Shown here: positions 53,630 through 63,183 of the stretch, piece by piece | Position numbering within the stretch: position 1 is the first letter of the stretch | Layout: the number at the start of each line of letters is the position of its first letter | From: Polaribacter sp. ALD11 | Lineage (GTDB): Bacteria > Bacteroidota > Bacteroidia > Flavobacteriales > Flavobacteriaceae | Length of the DNA stretch: 64,000 bases | Direction: 5' to 3' | Assembly (NCBI RefSeq): GCF_002831685.1 | Contig: NZ_CP025119.1 | Location: forward strand, 345,001 to 409,000 | Notes under the pieces: model-generated | Told to the model about the DNA's origin: nothing | Seen by the model: the letters and a program-made list of their open reading frames with translations, nothing else | Databases searched by the model: none | Made by a program: the position numbers and the translations under genes

Positions 53630-56590
53630 TTAGTTTTTAAGTTCTTCTAAAGTATCACAGTGAAAATTTATATCTTTTCTTTTCATTGGTGCTTTTGTTT
53701 TACCACCATTCATTTTTTCATTCATCATCATGGTAATCAATCTACTTTTTTCTATCTTGATAGCTTCACGTTTTTTAATGTCTTCAGCTCTGTCAAAATA
53801 AATAGTACCATCTACAATTGTCTTTTCTACTTTTGCATAAATAGACATTGGGTGATGGCTCCATAAAACAACATCTGCATCTTTACCTTCTTTTATACTA
53901 CCCACTTTATCATCGATATGTAATAATTTAGCAGGATTGATAGTCACCATTTTCCATGCTTCTAATTCAGACATGCCACCATATTTAATAGTTTTAGCTG
54001 CTTCCTGATTCAAACGTCTAGACATTTCTCTATCATCAGAATTTATAGCAACCGTTACACCAGCATTGTGCATAATTGCAGCATTGTATGGTATTGCGTC
54101 ATTAACTTCGTATTTGTAAGCCCACCAATCTGAAAAAGTAGAACCACCAACACCATGTTCTGCCATTTTATCGGCAAGTTTGTAGCCTTCTAGAATATGT
54201 GTAAAAGTGTTGATTCTAAAATTGAATTTCTCAGCAACTTTCATTAACATGTTTATTTCTGATTGTACATAAGAGTGACAAGATATAAAACGTTCTCCGT
54301 TTAAAATTTCAACCAACGTTTCCATTTCATCATCTTTTCGATACTCTTTACCACTTTTCTTTACAGCTTCATACTCTTGTGCTCTTGTAAAATAATCGGT
54401 AAACATTTGTTCAACACCCATTCTTGTTTGAGGAAAACGGACTCCATTAGAGCTTCTAGATTGTTTTACATTTTCTCCCAAAGCAAATTTTATAAATTTT
54501 GGTGAATTGTCATAAATCATATTTGCAGCACTTTCTCCCCATTTCAGTTTAATGATTGCAGAACGCCCACCAATTGGGTTTGCAGAACCATGTAATATTT
54601 GCGAAGAAGTTGTTCCTCCAGAAAGGTTTCTATAAATATTGATGTCATTAGGATCTATTACATCTTCCATCGTTACTTCTGCAGAAGAGTTTTGTGCACC
54701 TTCATTAACAGCAGAAGCTGCAATATGAGAATGTTCATCTACAATACCAGCAGTTAAATGTTTTCCTGTTCCATCAATTTCTGTTGCTCTTCTTGCTTTT
54801 AAGTTTTTACCAATTTTAGATATTTTACCATCTTTTAAAAGAACATCTGTATTTTCTAAAATACCTGCATCTTCACTTGTCCAAACCGTAACATTCTTAA
54901 CTAAAATAGTTTCCGTTTCTGGTAACTTATAATTTCCAAAACCAAGATTAGGATAACTTACTGGAAGCACCACAATAGCATCTTCTTTCTTTTTCTTATC
55001 TTCTTTTTTCTTACTGTCTTTTTTTACTTTTTTACTTGCAGACCAAGAAGTTTCATTTCCTTGAGTGTCAAAAGCAGTTCCTTGCATTACATTGGCAGCG
55101 TTTATAACTTTACCCATCATTCTTGTGTAAACACTATCTTCATTTAATGTGATTGCAATCCAATCATCTGTGAAAGAAAATTTAGATTTTACTTTCTTAT
55201 CACCCATTTTAATAGCACCCGTTTGTTTAGCACCTTTACCAGAAATAGTTAAATCGTAGTTTTTACCATTTACAGATAACATGTAATTTCCTGTAATGTC
55301 TTTAATAGTCATATCATTTACTACATTTTTGTCTCCCTGAACCCAGTTTTCATAAATGGTAGTTTTTGCATCAAAAATATCTCCAGAAGTTACAATAAAG
55401 TTTGCATAACTTCCTGTATTTAAGTTTCCGATAGCATTGTTACCAATAATAGTTGCAGGAATTGTAGTTAAAGAAGCCAACGCTTTTTCTTTATCGAAAC
55501 CATACTTAATCGCTTTCTGTAAGTTTTTATGAAAAGACTTTACAGATTTTAAAGAACGTGTAGTTAATGCAAAATTAACGCCGTTTTCTGATAATACTTT
55601 TAAGTTAGATGGTTCTTGATTCCATTTACGCATGTCTCTTAAAGAGATTTGTTGCGCTAAAAGCGGATTAGAAACATCAAAAGCATTACTAAAGTTAATA
55701 GGAATTATAAAGTTTGCATTAGTTCCTTTAATGTCACCAATTCTTTCAAATTCGTCACCAGAACCAACAATAGTGTACTGAATTCCGAATTCATCACCCA
55801 CTTTATCTGCTCTTAAAGCATCTAATAGATTCCCTGTTTCAAAAATCTGAACCAAGTTTTTATTACTATTTAAAGCTTCTAAAGCCAAATCTTTATTTTT
55901 CATGTTGCCATTTGCATACCAAGCAGCATCATTATACATTTGACGTAATAATGCCATTGCACCCATTCTAGAACTAGGATATGCTTGTCTAGAAGTTGCA
56001 CTTTTAGAAAATGATAAATATTGAGCAGATTTTGTATCTAACATTCTATAAGCATCCGAAGAATTAGGATTTAATGCAATTAGTAACCCGTTTCCACGAA
56101 TAATACCATCTTGCATATGTGTATTTACAACACCAAAACCTGCGCTTATCAATTCTTTTGCTTTTTTAGAATCAAAAGAGAAATTTTTTATAGGATTTAC
56201 ATCTGGTCTCACGTGATCGTTCCAGTAATAACCTTCACGAGAAGCTGCATATTGTGTACTTCTAGAGTTGCTAGAAGCTCTTTTGGGTTTTTTAATTCCA
56301 AAATCTGAATACAAATCGATAAAAGAAGGATAGATTGTCTTTCCTGAAAGATCTACAATTTTTGCGCCTTTAGGAATTTTAACAGATGTACCAACCTGTA
56401 TCACTTTACCGTTTTCAATTAGTAAAGTGGCGTTTTTAATCACCTTTTCTGGTGTCACATAAATAGTCGCATTGGTAAATGCTGCTAATGTGTTGTCTGT
56501 TGTTTTTACTCCTGCATCTGTTGGAAAATAATCTTGCGAATGCAAAGAAATTGACAACAAAAACGAGAAGAATAAGAGTAGTTTTCTCAT
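53630..56590 (-). CDS. Secreted double amidohydrolase-fold protein
   Basis: The 986-residue protein from the ATG at 56590 (MRKLLLFFSFLLSISLHSQ, signal peptide) contains two amidohydrolase units. The first (about 25-430) has YPSFIDLYSDFGIKK in place of the HxH segment. The second (about 550-970) has the intact HLTAGIVDEHSHIAASAVNE, then CHSYVQSEI, RINTFTHILEGY and NSDDREMSRRLNQEA, and ends in KVGSIKEGKDADVVLWSHHP. The second half is thus the likely active site. The substrate is unknown, perhaps cyclic amides or peptides in the periplasm. An upstream start at 56641 would put 17 residues before the signal peptide. Confidence 0.88.
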   Translation of the reverse strand: MRKLLLFFSFLLSISLHSQDYFPTDAGVKTTDNTLAAFTNATIYVTPEKVIKNATLLIENGKVIQVGTSVKIPKGAKIVDLSGKTIYPSFIDLYSDFGIKKPKRASSNSRSTQYAASREGYYWNDHVRPDVNPIKNFSFDSKKAKELISAGFGVVNTHMQDGIIRGNGLLIALNPNSSDAYRMLDTKSAQYLSFSKSATSRQAYPSSRMGAMALLRQMYNDAAWYANGNMKNKDLALEALNSNKNLVQIFETGNLLDALRADKVGDEFGIQYTIVGSGDEFERIGDIKGTNANFIIPINFSNAFDVSNPLLAQQISLRDMRKWNQEPSNLKVLSENGVNFALTTRSLKSVKSFHKNLQKAIKYGFDKEKALASLTTIPATIIGNNAIGNLNTGSYANFIVTSGDIFDAKTTIYENWVQGDKNVVNDMTIKDITGNYMLSVNGKNYDLTISGKGAKQTGAIKMGDKKVKSKFSFTDDWIAITLNEDSVYTRMMGKVINAANVMQGTAFDTQGNETSWSASKKVKKDSKKKEDKKKKEDAIVVLPVSYPNLGFGNYKLPETETILVKNVTVWTSEDAGILENTDVLLKDGKISKIGKNLKARRATEIDGTGKHLTAGIVDEHSHIAASAVNEGAQNSSAEVTMEDVIDPNDINIYRNLSGGTTSSQILHGSANPIGGRSAIIKLKWGESAANMIYDNSPKFIKFALGENVKQSRSSNGVRFPQTRMGVEQMFTDYFTRAQEYEAVKKSGKEYRKDDEMETLVEILNGERFISCHSYVQSEINMLMKVAEKFNFRINTFTHILEGYKLADKMAEHGVGGSTFSDWWAYKYEVNDAIPYNAAIMHNAGVTVAINSDDREMSRRLNQEAAKTIKYGGMSELEAWKMVTINPAKLLHIDDKVGSIKEGKDADVVLWSHHPMSIYAKVEKTIVDGTIYFDRAEDIKKREAIKIEKSRLITMMMNEKMNGGKTKAPMKRKDINFHCDTLEELKN

Positions 56591-56687
56591 AAGTTTGATA
56601 TAGTTATTTGAATTAATTGCGTTAAATTTAATTAGAAGCAATTTGTAATTTGTTAAAAGAAATTACTTTAACAAAAATTTAAGAAAT

Positions 56688-57764
56688 TTAGATATCTTTA
56701 GAAGTTTCTAAATAAGTGATTAATAAATCTACCACATAATTATAAGATTCAATTCCTTTGTCTTGTTTATTCGCTTTTAAATAAGCATTGTAGCCTTTTT
56801 TTACAATAGGCTCAAACGGATTTTTATATTCTTCCCAAAATAGATAACTAGCGTTAAAATCTTTCCAAATTCCTTTGTTTACATTTCGCCAAAGCTCTTT
56901 GGATTGATTTTTGTCTCGTTTTCTAAGTTCAGAAATACAATAACCCAAAGCCATTCTATAACTTGCATATTTAAAATAAAGATCGTCATTATATGTAGCT
57001 GCTAAAAAACCAACAAAATTAGCTTCATTTTCTGCTGCGAATCCTATTTGATGTGCCATTTCATGACAAACCGTTGTTGGATAACTCGTTTTAGGAATTC
57101 GATCATTTACTTGTGCCTCACCCGTTATAGGATTCAAATAACCAGAAGTACCATTATAAGTTTGTAATAAACTCATTAAAGAACTCTTTACAGATTTGTG
57201 TTGATATTTTAACTGCGGAAAATCTACTGATAAATTTTTATAACCTGCAATTGCCATTGTGTACATTTCTTTTGGGTGATACTTATTTTCAACCTTTAAA
57301 GTATCGTTTTTTGTAATTTCAAATTGATAGTAATTCAGTTTTTCGATTATTTGTTCTGTCACTTTTTGAAGTTGTGCAGTGGTGTATTTTTTTTGTTGAT
57401 ATTGTAGGTTTTTCGCCAAAGGTTCTCTGTAATAGTTTAATCCCCAGAAAAGATAAAAGCAAAAATAAAGGATCGATAAAATTGCAGTAAAATGAATAAT
57501 CTTAGGAACAAAATTTCTGAATCGCGTTTTTATCAATCGAATTATAAAACGAAGAAAAATAAATAGTAGAAAGGCAAGAAGTACATCGCCAAAAGAAAAA
57601 GGAAGCCAACCCAGTAGAATTCTTAAAAAATAAGCAATAGGAGGATAGATTCCGTTGGAATAATAACGCTCTATAAAGGCAGGGTTTTTGGCAGCTATTT
57701 GTACTAATAACACCTGAATTGGAAGAAAAATAGTTAGAAAAAGATGTCTTTTATTTATTTTCAT
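56688..57764 (-). CDS. DUF3810 family membrane protein (zincin-like)
   Basis: The 358-residue protein has three N-terminal membrane helices (about 8-24, 45-70 and 88-110) and a soluble domain with a zinc-protease motif: TTVCHEMAHQIGFAAENEAN, where HEMAH is HExxH and the Glu/Asn downstream could be the third ligand. This is the DUF3810 signature. Proteolytic activity is unproven. It is transcribed away from dnaB. Confidence 0.88.
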   Translation of the reverse strand: MKINKRHLFLTIFLPIQVLLVQIAAKNPAFIERYYSNGIYPPIAYFLRILLGWLPFSFGDVLLAFLLFIFLRFIIRLIKTRFRNFVPKIIHFTAILSILYFCFYLFWGLNYYREPLAKNLQYQQKKYTTAQLQKVTEQIIEKLNYYQFEITKNDTLKVENKYHPKEMYTMAIAGYKNLSVDFPQLKYQHKSVKSSLMSLLQTYNGTSGYLNPITGEAQVNDRIPKTSYPTTVCHEMAHQIGFAAENEANFVGFLAATYNDDLYFKYASYRMALGYCISELRKRDKNQSKELWRNVNKGIWKDFNASYLFWEEYKNPFEPIVKKGYNAYLKANKQDKGIESYNYVVDLLITYLETSKDI

Positions 57765-57889
57765 TTGGGTAAAAATAAGAATTCAAAATAGAAGTTGACT
57801 GGTTATTAACAAGATAATAACAATTTAGTTTACAATAAATGTCAACAAATAAAAGTTACAATTTAGAAACATCTAACAAAGTAAAAAAG

Positions 57890-57897
57890 TACATTTG
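57890..57897 (+). promoter_or_regulatory. -7 element of dnaB, nearly leaderless
   Basis: TACATTTG matches TAnnTTTG and lies 6 bp before the ATG at 57903, so the transcript should begin at the start codon. Confidence 0.55.
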
Positions 57898-57902
57898 TAG
57901 CC

Positions 57903-59417
57903 ATGGAAAAAACGAAGGCAATCGAAGGGAAAAAGATAGATAAAAGTAGGATTATCAGTCTTGAAAAAGGAAAGATTCCGCCGCAGGCAGTAGAACTAGA
58001 AGAAGCTGTGCTAGGTGCAATGATGATTGATAAAAAAGGAATTGATGATGTAATTGACGTCTTAAGTGCAGATGCTTTTTATGATCAGAAACACCATGAA
58101 GTCTATGCTGCTATTTATGAATTGTTTCAGAATTCTGAACCGATTGATTTATTAACGGTTTCTAATCTGTTGAAGAAGAACGGAAAATTAGAATTTGTTG
58201 GTGGCGATTTATTTTTGATTCGTTTAACTCAGAAAGTAGCCTCTTCTGCGCATATTGAGTTCCATGCTAGAATTATCCTTCAAAAATTTATTCAACGTAA
58301 ATTAATTTCCATTTCAAGCGAGATTATAGAAAATGCGTATGATGAAAGTACAGACGTTTTCGAATTATTAGATGATGCCGAAGCAAAACTTTTTGAAGTT
58401 ACCCAAGGTAATTTAAAAAAGAGTTCTGAAGCTGCAGGTTCACTAGTAAAACAAGCATTAGCGAAGATTCAAGAAATTGGAAATTCGGAAGGAATGTCTG
58501 GTTTAGAAACAGGTTTTACCAAATTAGATGCGTTAACTTCTGGTTGGCAACCGTCCGATTTAGTAATTATAGCCGCACGTCCTGGTATGGGAAAAACGGC
58601 ATTTGTAATTTCGATGGCAAAAAATATGGCAATTGATTTTGGTCATGGTGTTGCAGTATTCTCATTAGAGATGTCTTCTGTACAGTTAATTACACGTATG
58701 ATTTCTTCGGAAACAGGTTTGACTTCAGAAAAATTAAGAAAAGGAAATTTAGAGCCTCATGAATGGGAACAATTAAATGTAAAAGTTAAGAAATTATCGG
58801 ATGCACCTATTTTTATTGATGATACGCCTTCTCTTTCTGTATTCGATTTACGTGCAAAAGCAAGACGTTTGGTTTCACAACACGGCGTTAAAATTATTGT
58901 AATTGATTATTTACAATTAATGACTGCTGGTGGAAAAGCTGGTGGAAATCGTGAACAAGAAATCTCTATGATTTCTCGAAATTTGAAAGCCTTGGCAAAA
59001 GAATTGGAAGTTCCTGTAATTGCACTTTCTCAGTTATCACGTGCTGTAGAAACGCGTGGAGGAAGTAAAAGACCTTTATTATCCGATTTACGTGAATCTG
59101 GTGCAATTGAGCAAGATGCAGATATTGTATCATTTATTTTCCGTCCAGAATATTACGGAATGACAGAGTGGGATGATGATGAGCATACGCCATGTGAAGG
59201 ACAAGGAGAATTTATTGTTGCAAAACACAGAAATGGTGGATTGGATAATATTCGTTTGAAATTTACAGGACATTTAGCAAAATTCTCTGATTTAGAAGAA
59301 GGTTTTAGTTCAGAATTTCAATCTTCTATGAATGCAGATTTCCCTGATGATCCTTTTTCTGAAGGAGGAGGAATTGATCCAAAAGACGCTTTTGGTGATA
59401 CAGATGTTCCTTTTTAA
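57903..59417 (+). CDS. dnaB: Replicative DNA helicase
   Basis: DnaB unwinds DNA at the replication fork. The 504-residue protein has the N-terminal primase-contact domain (PPQAVELEEAVLGAMMIDKK), the RecA-like ATPase with ARPGMGKTAFVISMAKNMAI (Walker A), IIVIDYLQLMTAGGKAGGNR (Walker B) and LSDLRESGAIEQDADIVSFI. No intein is seen in the usual insertion site. It has an acidic tail after residue 470. A terminator follows. Confidence 0.95.
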   Translation: MEKTKAIEGKKIDKSRIISLEKGKIPPQAVELEEAVLGAMMIDKKGIDDVIDVLSADAFYDQKHHEVYAAIYELFQNSEPIDLLTVSNLLKKNGKLEFVGGDLFLIRLTQKVASSAHIEFHARIILQKFIQRKLISISSEIIENAYDESTDVFELLDDAEAKLFEVTQGNLKKSSEAAGSLVKQALAKIQEIGNSEGMSGLETGFTKLDALTSGWQPSDLVIIAARPGMGKTAFVISMAKNMAIDFGHGVAVFSLEMSSVQLITRMISSETGLTSEKLRKGNLEPHEWEQLNVKVKKLSDAPIFIDDTPSLSVFDLRAKARRLVSQHGVKIIVIDYLQLMTAGGKAGGNREQEISMISRNLKALAKELEVPVIALSQLSRAVETRGGSKRPLLSDLRESGAIEQDADIVSFIFRPEYYGMTEWDDDEHTPCEGQGEFIVAKHRNGGLDNIRLKFTGHLAKFSDLEEGFSSEFQSSMNADFPDDPFSEGGGIDPKDAFGDTDVPF

Positions 59418-59443
59418 ATATTAAAGAATTTATAAAATTATAG

Positions 59444-59480
59444 AAATACACAATTGCTTCAGAGTAATTGTGTATTTTAG
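59444..59480 (+). terminator. Terminator after dnaB
   Basis: A perfect 12-bp stem (59444-59455 with 59466-59477) has a 10-base loop and a T-rich tail. Confidence 0.78.
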
Positions 59481-59488
59481 TTTTTGAT

Positions 59489-60748
59489 ATGAAAAAACTC
59501 TTAACAATTCTAGCATTTCTATTCATTTCAAACTCAATTTGGGCATCTTTTATATATGTACCCATGAATAGTGATAATCAGAAAAACCATTTAAAAGCAT
59601 ACGGAATTATCTTTTTCTCTTTAGAAGCGGGTTTAAAATCGAAATGGTTATTAAATTACGATGGAGGTGCATTTTTAATTGAAAACAATAAAATTGTAGA
59701 AAACGAATGTAAAATTCGAGGTGTTTCTTATCAAGTTATTTCTGATGCAAAAGCGCAATTGATTTTACAAGAAATTGCAGCACCATCTTCTAATCAAGAT
59801 GCGGTAACTTTAGAAAAAGCACCTAAAATTGCTGTGTATTCACCAAAAGACAAAATGCCTTGGGACGATGCTGTAACCATGGTTTTAACCTATGCAGAAA
59901 TTCCTTTTGATGTTATTTACGATAAAGAGGTTTTAGAAGATAAGCTACTCATTTATGAATGGTTGCACTTGCATCATGAAGATTTTACAGGTCAATATGG
60001 ACGATTTTATGGTTCTTTTAGAACAGCACCTTGGTATATTGAAGGAAAACAAAGGGCAGAAAAATTAGCAAAAGAACTTGGGTATTCTAAAGTTTCACAA
60101 GAAAAATTAGCAGTTGCTAAAAAGATTAGAGATTATGTTGTTGGTGGTGGCTTTATGTTCGCCATGTGTTCTGCAACCGATAGTTTCGATATTGCACTTT
60201 CAGCAGAAGATGTTGATATTGCTGAAGCAATGTTCGATGGAGATGCCTCTACACCAAATTATCAATCTCAAATAAACTACAATAAAACATTTGCATTTAA
60301 AGATTATCAATTAATTAGAAGTCCAACTACCTATGAGTTTTCATCGATAGATATGACGAGCAAGCGTAAAATTACTAAAACTTCAGATTATTTTTCTTTG
60401 GTCGAATTTTCGGCTAAATGGGATCCGGTACCAACCATGTTAACGCAAAATCATACCACTTTAGTAAAAGGATTTATGGGGCAAACAACTTCGTTCGATA
60501 GAAATACAGTAAAAAGCAATGTCTTGGTTTTGGGTGAAAATAAAGTGAACAGAGAAGCACGTTACATTCACGGAACCAAAGGAAAAGGAATGTTTACTTT
60601 CTACGGAGGCCATGACCCGGAAGATTACACACACAGAGTTGGTGATCCAAAAACTGAATTGGATTTACACCCAACTTCACCTGGTTATCGTTTAATTTTG
60701 AACAACGTGTTGTTTCCTGCAGCAAAAAAGAAAAAGCAGAAAACATAA
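59489..60748 (+). CDS. Secreted glutamine-amidotransferase-like protein
   Basis: The 419-residue protein from the ATG at 59489 has a signal peptide (MKKLLTILAFLFISNSIWAS), a start SFIYVPMNSDNQKNHLKAYG, and a middle part of class I amidotransferase type: KIAVYSPKDKMPWDDAVTMV, then RDYVVGGGFMFAMCSATDSF with Cys at the nucleophile elbow. Relatives are, from memory, labelled asparagine synthetase B, but neither the AsnB N-terminal Cys2 nor the synthetase ATP site is seen. It is more likely a secreted hydrolase or binding protein. The ATG at 59468 lies within the dnaB terminator and is rejected. Confidence 0.72.
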   Translation: MKKLLTILAFLFISNSIWASFIYVPMNSDNQKNHLKAYGIIFFSLEAGLKSKWLLNYDGGAFLIENNKIVENECKIRGVSYQVISDAKAQLILQEIAAPSSNQDAVTLEKAPKIAVYSPKDKMPWDDAVTMVLTYAEIPFDVIYDKEVLEDKLLIYEWLHLHHEDFTGQYGRFYGSFRTAPWYIEGKQRAEKLAKELGYSKVSQEKLAVAKKIRDYVVGGGFMFAMCSATDSFDIALSAEDVDIAEAMFDGDASTPNYQSQINYNKTFAFKDYQLIRSPTTYEFSSIDMTSKRKITKTSDYFSLVEFSAKWDPVPTMLTQNHTTLVKGFMGQTTSFDRNTVKSNVLVLGENKVNREARYIHGTKGKGMFTFYGGHDPEDYTHRVGDPKTELDLHPTSPGYRLILNNVLFPAAKKKKQKT

Positions 60749-60767
60749 TTTATTAATTGTTTTTTTT

Positions 60768-60845
60768 GGCGTTCGAGCGGGCTTTTCGCTACAATCTTTT
60801 GCCTTAAAAAAGGCAAAAGGATTTTCACTTCAATCCCTAACGCAC
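60768..60845. repeat. Flavobacterial intergenic palindromic repeat, copy 2 (inverted)
   Basis: Read on the minus strand, the element opens GTGCGTTAGGGATTGAAGTG, has a hairpin made of CTTTTGCCTTTTTT/AAGGCAAAAG, and closes GCGAAAAGCCCG...GAACGCC. The ends match the copy at 5838-5930, and only the hairpin arms differ. Confidence 0.7.
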
Positions 60846-60950
60846 TCAATCAATACCAAGAAAAAAAAATTATTTATTAAAGAAAATAGAAACTGTTAAT
60901 AAAACTTCAATAAATAAAATATAAATTGAAAACAAATCCAATCACTTTCG

Positions 60951-60958
60951 TATTTTTG
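60951..60958 (+). promoter_or_regulatory. -7 element upstream of the transketolase subunit
   Basis: TATTTTTG matches TAnnTTTG, 24 bp before the ATG at 60982. Confidence 0.5.
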
Positions 60959-60981
60959 TTGCCATAAATTAAAATAACAAA

Positions 60982-61827
60982 ATGCCAACAACACAACAAT
61001 TACAAGATTTTACGCAACAAGTTCGTAGAGATATTTTAAGAATGGTACACAAAGTGAATTCTGGTCATCCAGGAGGTTCTTTAGGGTGTGCAGAGTTTAT
61101 TACTTGTTTGTATCAAGAAGTAATGGAGTATTCTACAGACTTTACAATGGATGGTAAAAATGAAGATTTATTCTTTTTATCTAACGGACATATTTCACCT
61201 GTTTTTTATAGTGTTTTGGCACACAGTGGCTTTTTCCCTGTATCTGAGTTAGCAACTTTTAGATTGTTAGATTCAAGATTACAAGGGCACCCTACAACTC
61301 ATGAAGGTTTACCTGGAGTAAGAATTGCTTCTGGTTCTTTAGGGCAAGGAATGTCTGTTGGTTTAGGAGCTGCACAAGCTAAAAAATTAAATGGAGATGA
61401 TAAAATAATATATACTTTACATGGTGACGGTGAGCTGCAAGAAGGGCAAAACTGGGAAGCAATTATGTATGCATCAGCAAAAAAAGTTGATAATATTATT
61501 TGTACAATCGATTTAAATGAAAAACAAATTGATGGTACTACTGATGATGTTTTAGCAATGGGTAGTTTAAAAGCAAAATTTGAAGCTTTTGATTGGACTG
61601 TTTTAGATGTTGAAAAAGGAAATGATATTGAAACTATTTTGGCTGCTTTAGCAGAAGCAAAATCTTTAACAGGAAAAGGAAAACCAGTTTGTATTTTATT
61701 ACATACAGAAATGGGGAACGGAGTAGACTTTATGATGCATACGCATGCGTGGCACGGTAAAGCACCTAGTGACGAACAATTAGAGAATGCTTTATCTCAA
61801 AATGCTGAAACTTTAGGAGATTACTAG
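60982..61827 (+). CDS. Transketolase, N-terminal subunit
   Basis: The 281-residue protein covers only the thiamine-diphosphate (PP) domain of transketolase: HKVNSGHPGGSLGCAEFITC, SNGHISPVFYSVLAHSG, GSLGQGMSVGLGAAQAKKLN, LHGDGELQEGQNWEAIMYAS and LHTEMGNGVDFMMHTHAWHG. It is complete, as in organisms with split transketolase. The C-terminal (Pyr and C) subunit needed for activity does not follow: the next gene is bshA. Confidence 0.93.
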   Translation: MPTTQQLQDFTQQVRRDILRMVHKVNSGHPGGSLGCAEFITCLYQEVMEYSTDFTMDGKNEDLFFLSNGHISPVFYSVLAHSGFFPVSELATFRLLDSRLQGHPTTHEGLPGVRIASGSLGQGMSVGLGAAQAKKLNGDDKIIYTLHGDGELQEGQNWEAIMYASAKKVDNIICTIDLNEKQIDGTTDDVLAMGSLKAKFEAFDWTVLDVEKGNDIETILAALAEAKSLTGKGKPVCILLHTEMGNGVDFMMHTHAWHGKAPSDEQLENALSQNAETLGDY

Positions 61828-61852
61828 AAAGCTATTTAAAGATTAAAATACT

Positions 61853-61892
61853 AAAAAGAGTTGTTTATTTTAAATGAACAGCTCTTTTTTTA
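61853..61892 (+). terminator. Terminator after the transketolase subunit
   Basis: AAAAAGAGTTGTTT pairs with GAACAGCTCTTTTT (one G-U) and is followed by T. Confidence 0.75.
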
Positions 61893-61991
61893 TGCTTTTA
61901 TTTAGAATAAGAATGTAAGAATACCTTTATCTTTACAACTAAGAAATTAGAATTAATTCAATTTTAAATCATTTAATATTTCAATAATTAC

Positions 61992-63125
61992 ATGAAAATA
62001 GGTATTGTATGTTATCCAACATTTGGTGGAAGTGGAGTAGTAGCTACAGAGTTAGGAATGGCTTTGGCAAACAAAGGTCATGAAGTACATTTTATAACGT
62101 ATAATCAGCCTGTTCGTTTAGACTTTCTATCTCACAATTTGCATTTTCATCAAGTGGTTATAGAAGAATATCCACTTTTTGAATATCAACCCTATGAATT
62201 AGCTTTGTCAAGTAAAATGGTAGAAGTTGTTAGAAAACACGAGCTAGAAGTTTTACATGTACATTATGCAATACCACATGCATATGCTGCTTATATGGCA
62301 AAACAAATGCTAAAAGAAAAAGGCTTAGATGTAAGAGTTGTAACTACACTTCATGGAACAGATATTACTTTAGTAGGAAGCCATCCAACATACAAAACAG
62401 CTGTAGAGTTTAGTATTAATAATTCTGACGTTGTAACTGCCGTTTCTAACAGTTTAAAAGAAACTACAAATAAGTTGTTTAACATAACTAAAGATATAAA
62501 AGTAATTTATAATTTTATTGATGTAGAGAAATATGAGAATGCAGATAAAGAAGATTGTAAACGTATTGCATTAGCAAAACCAAATGAAAGAATTTTTACA
62601 CATGTTAGTAATTTTAGACCTGTAAAGAGAGTAGAAGATGTTGTTCGTATTTTTAGTGAAGTAAGAAAAGAAATTCCGTCTAAATTATTAATGATTGGTG
62701 AAGGACCAGAAAGAGCAAAGGCAGAAAAATTAGTAAAAGAATTAAAATTAACTAAAGATGTTTTCTTTTTAGGAAACAGTACAGAGGTAGCTAAAATCTT
62801 ATGTTACACAGATGTTTTTTTATTGCCTTCTCAAACGGAAAGTTTTGGTTTGGCTGCTTTAGAAGCAATGGCTGCAGGAACTGCTGTAATTTCTACAAAT
62901 ACTGGTGGTTTGCCAGAGGTTAATATTCATGGTGAAACAGGTTATTTAAGTAATTTGGGAGATGTTGTGGATATGGCAAAAAATGCTATTTCAATTGTAA
63001 AAGATGATGCAACTTTAGACAGATTTAAACATAATGCAAAAAAACATACGAGGCAGTTTTCTTTAGAAAGTATACTTCCTGTGTATGAAGAGGTTTATAA
63101 GTCTTGTTATAAAAGTAAAGTTTAA
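61992..63125 (+). CDS. bshA: N-acetyl-alpha-D-glucosaminyl L-malate synthase, bacillithiol pathway
   Basis: BshA joins UDP-GlcNAc to L-malate, the first step of bacillithiol synthesis. The 377-residue GT4 protein has MKIGIVCYPTFGGSGVVATE, LHVHYAIPHAYAAYMAKQML, VVTTLHGTDITLVGSHPTYK, VSNFRPVKRVEDVVRIF and the nucleotide site ESFGLAALEAMAAGTAVIST. The length and the motifs are those of BshA. BshB and BshC genes are not in the window. Confidence 0.94.
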   Translation: MKIGIVCYPTFGGSGVVATELGMALANKGHEVHFITYNQPVRLDFLSHNLHFHQVVIEEYPLFEYQPYELALSSKMVEVVRKHELEVLHVHYAIPHAYAAYMAKQMLKEKGLDVRVVTTLHGTDITLVGSHPTYKTAVEFSINNSDVVTAVSNSLKETTNKLFNITKDIKVIYNFIDVEKYENADKEDCKRIALAKPNERIFTHVSNFRPVKRVEDVVRIFSEVRKEIPSKLLMIGEGPERAKAEKLVKELKLTKDVFFLGNSTEVAKILCYTDVFLLPSQTESFGLAALEAMAAGTAVISTNTGGLPEVNIHGETGYLSNLGDVVDMAKNAISIVKDDATLDRFKHNAKKHTRQFSLESILPVYEEVYKSCYKSKV

Positions 63126-63126
63126 T

Positions 63127-63163
63127 AAAAAAGCTCAAACAAATAAATGTTTGAGCTTTTTTT
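63127..63163. terminator. Bidirectional terminator between bshA and the DUF937 gene
   Basis: A perfect 15-bp stem (63127-63141 with 63149-63163) is A-rich at one foot and T-rich at the other, serving both convergent genes. Confidence 0.86.
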
Positions 63164-63183
63164 ATATTAGAAATTTGGTTCTT

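Noticed and set aside
59489..60748. The label asparagine synthetase B used for relatives of this protein.
   Set aside because: The mature protein has a signal peptide and neither the N-terminal catalytic Cys2 nor a synthetase ATP-binding site; I describe it as amidotransferase-like instead.
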